Of a stretch of DNA of 10,040 bases, positions 6,404 to 10,040 are shown piece after piece. Under the pieces are notes generated by a model. The model was not told the origin of the DNA. It saw only the letters and a list, made by a program, of their open reading frames with translations, and did no database searches. The position numbers were made by a program, and so were the translations under genes. Every line of letters begins with the position of its first letter. The stretch's first letter is position 1. Source of the stretch: CAYIRQ01 sp964365905 (GTDB lineage Bacteria; Patescibacteriota; Gracilibacteria; Peribacterales; Peribacteraceae); NCBI GenBank assembly GCA_964365905.1, contig CAYIRQ010000051.1, positions 1 to 10,040 on the forward strand. The letters are read 5' to 3'.

Positions 6404-8167
6404 CTACCTCCTGAGCGACGACGTCTTCATAAGCTGTATCGCCCGGAGCAGCATTTCATCGCGCGCGGCCGTCTCCGCCTCCTCCATGCGTACGTCCGGC
6501 GTGATGCCATGTTCCTCGATCGAACGCTTGTTCGGCGTGAGCCATTCCCCCGTCGTCAGTTTCACGCTCACGGCTTCATTCCCCGAGCCGAGCTGGGAAA
6601 CCTCCTGTACCGTTCCTTTTCCAAAGGTATCCGTCCCGAGGATCGTGCCACGCTTCAGATCCTGGATGGCCCCCGCAACGATTTCCGAAGCGCTTGCGGA
6701 ACCTTTGTTGACGATAACAACGAGCGGGAGGGATGCGGGAACGGTGGGATTCTCTTTCCTCGTCACTTCTTCGCGCGTGCTCGCGCGGGATTTGATGTGG
6801 GCGACGACCGTTCCTTTCTGGAAGAAGTGCTCGAGAACGGAGATTGCGGCATCGAGGAGTCCACCCGGATTGTTGCGGAGATCGAGCACGAGGCCCACCG
6901 GTTGCTCCGCGAGCAATTTCTGGAACACATTGCCGAGATCGTTGATCGTATGCTCGCCGAATTGATAGAGTTTGATGACGGCAACTCTGTCCTGCATCGA
7001 AGCCTCAATTTCAGGAATAGTGATCTTGGCTCGCACGACTTCGATAACGATCGAACTTCCGTTGCGCACAATCGTCAGTTTCACCGTGCTTCCCACGGGA
7101 CCGCGAATCTTCGTCACGGCATCCTGCAAGGTGAGCTTTGTCACGTCATCACCATTCACGTGCGTGATGCGGTCCCCGGGCTTCACGCCGGCCTTCAGCG
7201 CGGGGGAGCCGGGAAGCGGGCTCACGACGAGCACCCCGCCTTCCGCGTGCGTCTCCACCTGCGCCCCGACGCCGGTGAGTTCGCCCTCGAGCTGCTGTTG
7301 GAACGCCTGGGAATTCGACGGCCTCAGGAAGGTGGTGTACTGGTCACCGAGGGAACTCATGATTTTTTCCGCAATCAAATAGCCGATCTCCTTCTCATCG
7401 ACTTTATCGAGATAGAGGTAGCGCGCCTTCACGATGCCCCAGATCGTGGAGAGCACGTCCTGGAGCGGGAGATCCTGCTTCGTGATGCGACTTCCCGGGT
7501 CCACGAAAAATTCCACGGAAATCTTCTTGTCGTTGATGTTCTTCGGGAGGGTAGGCGTGCGTGTGCGGCGCCCGCGCGCAGGATCCGCTGTCGGTGTTTG
7601 CGCCTTGGGAGCAGCGAGCGGCAGGACCATCTGACCCTCGAAGCGCGTGAGAATACGCGAGAGCTCGGAGTCTCGCAGTGTCCGATTCCATCCAAAGAGA
7701 TTCGGCGTCAGGGGTGCGAGCAAATCACGCTGTACGGATTGAGAGGCAAGTCCGGCGTCCATTGGGAGAACATCCTTAAACTGACTCTCGGGGAGATCGG
7801 AAACTTCGATCTTCGCGAGCGCAAAGAGCATGCGCAAGGCCTGCCCGCGCGGAACGGCTTCATTCCAGTCCATAACGCCCTCCCATCCACGCAGTGCTCC
7901 GACGGATGCTGCGAGACCCACCGCTCCTCGTAGTTCCACAGGAACATTGCGGAAGGTCAGCGGGTATGTCGTTGTGATGTCGCCGTAGAGTCTCGATGTT
8001 GCCTCAGAAAGAAGTTCGGCGCGCGTGATAAGATCGGAAGCGACCGCAACCCTTCTGCCCTCCGTGAATGCGACAATATTCCGTGCGGGAACTCCGCGAG
8101 CCTCACTCAGGGGAACCCCCTGGAGAAGCAGAAACAGAGCAAGGCACGACGCAAAGAGTCTCTTCAT
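6404..8167 (-). CDS. CtpA-type S41 C-terminal processing protease with SLH-like N-terminus
   Basis: An exported serine protease of 587 residues that trims or degrades envelope proteins. A signal peptide occupies about 1-23 (MKRLFASCLALFLLLQG..SEA). Residues about 45-180 resemble divergent SLH repeats (TFRNVP..VPRGQALRMLFALAKIE; QFKDVLPMDAG..RDSELSRILTRFEG). A proline/arginine-rich linker is at 185-210. The S41 N-terminal helical region is near 230-290 and a PDZ domain at about 293-380 (GVLVVSPLPGSPALKAGVKPGDRITHVNG in part). The peptidase core has LVLDLRNNPGG at 426-436, SASASEI with Ser492, and TFGKGTVQ with Lys517 and Gln521. The Ser-25-Lys-4-Gln spacing equals that of B. subtilis CtpB (Ser309/Lys334/Gln338). 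The start at 8167 is fixed by the signal peptide; an ATG four codons earlier overlaps the -10 box. It lies 13 nt after the prsW stop and 1 nt before maf. Confidence 0.92.
   Translation of the reverse strand: MKRLFASCLALFLLLQGVPLSEARGVPARNIVAFTEGRRVAVASDLITRAELLSEATSRLYGDITTTYPLTFRNVPVELRGAVGLAASVGALRGWEGVMDWNEAVPRGQALRMLFALAKIEVSDLPESQFKDVLPMDAGLASQSVQRDLLAPLTPNLFGWNRTLRDSELSRILTRFEGQMVLPLAAPKAQTPTADPARGRRTRTPTLPKNINDKKISVEFFVDPGSRITKQDLPLQDVLSTIWGIVKARYLYLDKVDEKEIGYLIAEKIMSSLGDQYTTFLRPSNSQAFQQQLEGELTGVGAQVETHAEGGVLVVSPLPGSPALKAGVKPGDRITHVNGDDVTKLTLQDAVTKIRGPVGSTVKLTIVRNGSSIVIEVVRAKITIPEIEASMQDRVAVIKLYQFGEHTINDLGNVFQKLLAEQPVGLVLDLRNNPGGLLDAAISVLEHFFQKGTVVAHIKSRASTREEVTRKENPTVPASLPLVVIVNKGSASASEIVAGAIQDLKRGTILGTDTFGKGTVQEVSQLGSGNEAVSVKLTTGEWLTPNKRSIEEHGITPDVRMEEAETAARDEMLLRAIQLMKTSSLRR
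6407..6412 (-). promoter_or_regulatory. Strong Shine-Dalgarno for maf inside the ctpA end
   Basis: AGGAGG on the minus strand lies 4 nt before the maf ATG and at the same time encodes the final Arg-Arg of CtpA. It is the only consensus Shine-Dalgarno at a gene start in the window, and it belongs to the operon-internal gene that cannot use a leaderless start. Confidence 0.8.
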
Positions 8168-8174
8168 CCTCTGC

Positions 8175-8183
8175 ATTGTATCA
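8175..8183 (-). promoter_or_regulatory. Extended -10 promoter for ctpA, predicted leaderless
   Basis: TGATACAAT on the minus strand is an extended -10 (TGnTATAAT, hexamer 5/6) that overlaps the prsW stop codon. Exactly 7 nt separate it from the ctpA ATG at 8167, which would be the +1. A weak AGAGG directly abuts the ATG and is too close for a normal Shine-Dalgarno. Confidence 0.55.
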
Positions 8184-9524
8184 CACCGCATGCACAAAGA
8201 CTTCCTCGTGCTGCCGCACGCCGAATTCCTGCAGGCTCTCTTTGCGTCGAAAGAGATACGCGAGGAGAAACCATCCGCCGAAGACATAGAGGAGCGCGGG
8301 AACCGCGACGATCGTGATGCCGCTCCCGATGCCACTGAAACCAAAGAGCTGGCCAAGTGTATTCGGATTCCCCGGCAGCATTTCCGGGAGACTAACGACG
8401 ATATTGAAGAGGCTGTGAAGGCCGATTGCGGCACACAGTCCCTCGAGGAGCTTCTTCTCCTGGAAGAGGGTCGCGCGACGAACGCCGAGCGCACGATAGA
8501 GGAAAGAGAGGAAGAGATGCCGCCTCCCTTCCGCCCGATCCTCCATGAGGAACGGCTGCGCGAAGAACGCGAGCCCGTAGAAGTAGCCAAGTACTCCGGA
8601 AGACGTGACGTGCACCATGTTCGTGATGACGGCGCGTCCGACGATACTCGCGATAAAGGCGCCCCACTGGGGATTCTGCGGCGCCACGAGATAATCGCGG
8701 ACGAACGCGACAAAGTAGTTGGGATTCACGATGTTCTCCGCAAACGCGAAGCCGATTGCCGCAATGATCGAGAGCTGGATCGCATCATCGATACTCCGGA
8801 AGTATGCGCGATCGCTTGATTTCATCACCCAGTTTTTGCTCCACTCCTCGATGACAGAGACGAGGACGAAGCTCACGAGCGATGCGAGCACGCTGCTGCT
8901 GACGATCCCGATCTGCCCCGTGAGCAGTTGCGATGCAAAGGTTTCCGACGATCGCATGAAGTGCTCGGGCTTGAGGCGGAAGAGGAAGAAATCGAGTTCG
9001 ACCCCCGTGCGCACGACGTAGTCATAGAAAAGGATCGGCGCAGTCGAGAGCATGCCTGCGAGGAAGGTGAGGATGACGACGGAGAACCTTTCCCTGTGCT
9101 GCTTGAGAAAGAGCATGCACCAGAGGAGTGCGGGGAGAAATGCAATGGGAAGCGCGAGCAGTGTTGCAAAACGCAGCGTTGACGGCAGTGCCTCGAGTCG
9201 AATGACGGCGATCCAGAAGAGAAATGTGCCAAGCACGGTTGCTTTGACTTCAGCACTCCACGGCCCGAAGAGAAATTTCCAGAGGAGCACGATGCCGAGG
9301 AGACCGATCGCAACGGCGAACGGATTTCCGCGGAACATCGGGAGAGAAAGGAGATAGACCATGCCAAATGTGAGCGCGGCGATGGCACTCCCGATGATGT
9401 AGGAGAAGAGGTAGTGATTGTGCGGAGCTTTCGCAACGTACTGATTGAGGAGCGCAACCGGCACGAAGATCCCCAGGAATATTCCTGCAAGGAGGAGGAG
9501 TTCCGGGGGGAGATCGAAAGCCAT
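8181..9524 (-). CDS. prsW: PrsW-type intramembrane glutamic protease
   Basis: A 447-residue membrane protein with about ten hydrophobic segments. The PrsW (CPBP-related) catalytic motifs are all present: EEWSK at 226-230 (EExxK), DDAIQLSIIAAIGFAFAEN at 246-264 with Glu263-Asn264, His305 in ITNMVH, and His370 in GLHSLFN. In B. subtilis, PrsW makes the first cut in the anti-sigma factor RsiW, releasing SigW under envelope stress. It is longer than the B. subtilis protein because of an extra N-terminal membrane region (about 10-150). The amphipathic C-terminal tail (430-447) is probably cytoplasmic. Downstream on the same strand is ctpA, 13 nt away. The ATG at 9524 has AGAGG nearby and an extended -10 nine bases upstream. 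No RsiW-like substrate gene is seen, so the target is unknown. The gene symbol is by family. Confidence 0.88.
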   Translation of the reverse strand: MAFDLPPELLLLAGIFLGIFVPVALLNQYVAKAPHNHYLFSYIIGSAIAALTFGMVYLLSLPMFRGNPFAVAIGLLGIVLLWKFLFGPWSAEVKATVLGTFLFWIAVIRLEALPSTLRFATLLALPIAFLPALLWCMLFLKQHRERFSVVILTFLAGMLSTAPILFYDYVVRTGVELDFFLFRLKPEHFMRSSETFASQLLTGQIGIVSSSVLASLVSFVLVSVIEEWSKNWVMKSSDRAYFRSIDDAIQLSIIAAIGFAFAENIVNPNYFVAFVRDYLVAPQNPQWGAFIASIVGRAVITNMVHVTSSGVLGYFYGLAFFAQPFLMEDRAEGRRHLFLSFLYRALGVRRATLFQEKKLLEGLCAAIGLHSLFNIVVSLPEMLPGNPNTLGQLFGFSGIGSGITIVAVPALLYVFGGWFLLAYLFRRKESLQEFGVRQHEEVFVHAV

Positions 9525-9533
9525 AATCCTCTT

Positions 9534-9542
9534 AGTATAGCA
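9534..9542 (-). promoter_or_regulatory. Extended -10 promoter for prsW
   Basis: TGC-TATACT on the minus strand fits the extended -10 (hexamer 5/6). The ATG at 9524 is 9 nt downstream, so the leader would be about 2 nt. It lies in the 27-bp gap after the preceding gene's stop. Confidence 0.5.
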
Positions 9543-9551
9543 TGTTTTTGG

Positions 9552-9902
9552 CTAGAGTTCGAGGAGAAGACTCTGTCTTGCAGCAAGACCGAATGCCGTG
9601 AAATACCGGTCGAGCGATGCGGCCGTCGATCCGTATTCGTTTTCCCCGAAGAAAAAATCGCACACCACCTCCCGTGCCCGACAAATTTCGCGGAGCCGTG
9701 GGCCTCTATGTTTCGGATCCGCGATCGTAAGATCGAAGAGTTCGAGAGCACGATCCAGCGCTCCCCGCAGTCGCTCTTCATTCCCTTGTGCGCGAGCCCG
9801 GAGGGCTCTGCCAACCTCGCTGCCAATATTCCCCAATTGTTCATTGAGAGAAAATTCCTGCCATCGGCCCGCCGCAAGATCTGCGTGGATCGGAGAAGTC
9901 AT
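9552..9902 (-). CDS. Small helical protein of unknown function (CPR-type, HEPN-like)
   Basis: The 116-residue product is predicted to be almost entirely helical, with no signal peptide or membrane segment. Visible signatures are GRWQEFSLNEQLGNIGSEVG at 12-31, a central LELFDLTIAD at 53-62, and CRAREVVCDFFFGENEY at 74-90. I remember closely similar short proteins, with GNIGSE and ALELLDLTIAD motifs, in many CPR genomes, where they are left hypothetical. The length and four-helix layout recall HEPN domains, but no clear RxxxxH nuclease motif is visible, so a toxin or RNase role is not claimed. The ATG at 9902 overlaps the stop codon of a 9-codon upstream ORF (ATGA). It lies 27 bp before prsW on the same strand and may be co-transcribed with it. 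Confidence 0.75.
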   Translation of the reverse strand: MTSPIHADLAAGRWQEFSLNEQLGNIGSEVGRALRARAQGNEERLRGALDRALELFDLTIADPKHRGPRLREICRAREVVCDFFFGENEYGSTAASLDRYFTAFGLAARQSLLLEL

Positions 9903-9928
9903 TGCACAAGTTTGGCAATAAGAGACAT
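9899..9928 (-). CDS. Possible 9-residue leader peptide (uORF)
   Basis: The minus strand encodes MSLIAKLVQ followed by TGA, and that TGA overlaps the ATG of the next gene in an ATGA arrangement. A -10-like TAGAAT sits exactly 7 nt before this ATG, so transcription would start on its first base. There is no Shine-Dalgarno for the main ORF, so translation of the main gene could depend on ribosomes finishing the uORF. It may also be chance, since 10-codon ORFs are common. Confidence 0.35.
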   Translation of the reverse strand: MSLIAKLVQ

Positions 9929-9935
9929 CACAAGG

Positions 9936-9941
9936 ATTCTA
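9936..9941 (-). promoter_or_regulatory. -10 box upstream of the uORF and small helical protein gene
   Basis: TAGAAT on the minus strand (5/6 to TATAAT) is 7 nt before the uORF ATG at 9928. No good -35 is visible at 17-18 bp. Confidence 0.45.
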
Positions 9942-9986
9942 AACACGACGACGGAATACGGAATGAATTCCATGTTGCCCCTGTCG

Positions 9987-10016
9987 GTTAGCCGGCGGTT
10001 TAAACCGCCGGCTAAC
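9987..10016. repeat. Perfect 30-bp palindrome
   Basis: The left half GTTAGCCGGCGGTTT (9987-10001) is followed directly by its exact reverse complement (10002-10016), with no loop base. It lies in the intergenic region upstream of the minus-strand gene cluster, near the window edge. A palindromic intergenic repeat, a bidirectional terminator stem or a protein-binding site are all possible; no adjacent T-run favours termination. Confidence 0.8.
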
Positions 10017-10040
10017 GGGAGAATGTCCGGCGATTTCCGT

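Noticed and set aside
6206..7933. A 575-codon open frame on the plus strand
   Set aside because: It lies antisense to ctpA and maf, which have complete catalytic motifs; its translation has no recognisable domain.
8144..8155. Lipoprotein signal (FASC) at CtpA residues 5-8
   Set aside because: The cysteine comes before the hydrophobic core, so there is no h-region ahead of a lipobox; an ordinary signal peptide with cleavage near residue 23 fits better.
8168..8713. N-terminal extension of ctpA into the prsW gene
   Set aside because: The frame stays open by chance over prsW; the signal peptide begins at 8167 and the extension is a Ser/Arg-rich shadow.
10023..10040. Start of a plus-strand gene (ATG at 10023)
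   Set aside because: Only six codons are visible before the window ends and there is neither a -10 at the expected distance nor a proper Shine-Dalgarno; it cannot be supported.

Overview
The window looks like a piece of a chromosome from a Candidate Phyla Radiation bacterium, most likely Peregrinibacteria/Peribacteria-like. This is an inference from style: moderately high G+C, short intergenic gaps, several exported proteins with S-layer-homology (SLH) domains, and a small protein at the right edge that resembles a family I associate with CPR genomes. No phage, insertion sequence, integrase or CRISPR array is visible.

Layout. Positions 1-309 hold a GC-rich block of inverted repeats, a tRNA-Leu(GAG) gene on the minus strand with encoded CCA, and a short hairpin repeat. 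The hairpin lies between the tRNA 5' end and a 16-bp duplicate of that 5' end. A small acidic ORF and a Calx-beta/SLH exported protein follow on the minus strand (310-2009). Facing the other way are ribH (lumazine synthase), an SLH surface protein with two C-terminal beta domains, and ribBA (2099-5323). ribBA meets the next block tail to tail with only 2 bp between stop codons. That block runs on the minus strand from 9902 down to 5326: a small helical protein of unknown function, a PrsW-type intramembrane protease, a CtpA-type S41 protease with SLH-like N-terminus, a Maf nucleotide pyrophosphatase and an RsbW-like anti-sigma ATPase. A perfect 30-bp palindrome closes the window.

How the genes may work together. 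RibBA and RibH supply both branches that meet at 6,7-dimethyl-8-ribityllumazine; RibD and riboflavin synthase are not in the window. Three exported proteins carry SLH modules, which points to an S-layer or similar envelope. PrsW, CtpA and an RsbW-like switch protein side by side suggest envelope proteolysis and sigma-factor control, but no sigma factor or RsiW-like substrate is present here.

The most striking pattern is at the gene starts. Most have no Shine-Dalgarno sequence, but have a -10-like hexamer 6-10 nt before the start codon, which predicts leaderless or nearly leaderless mRNAs. The clear exception is maf, inside an operon, which has a perfect AGGAGG.
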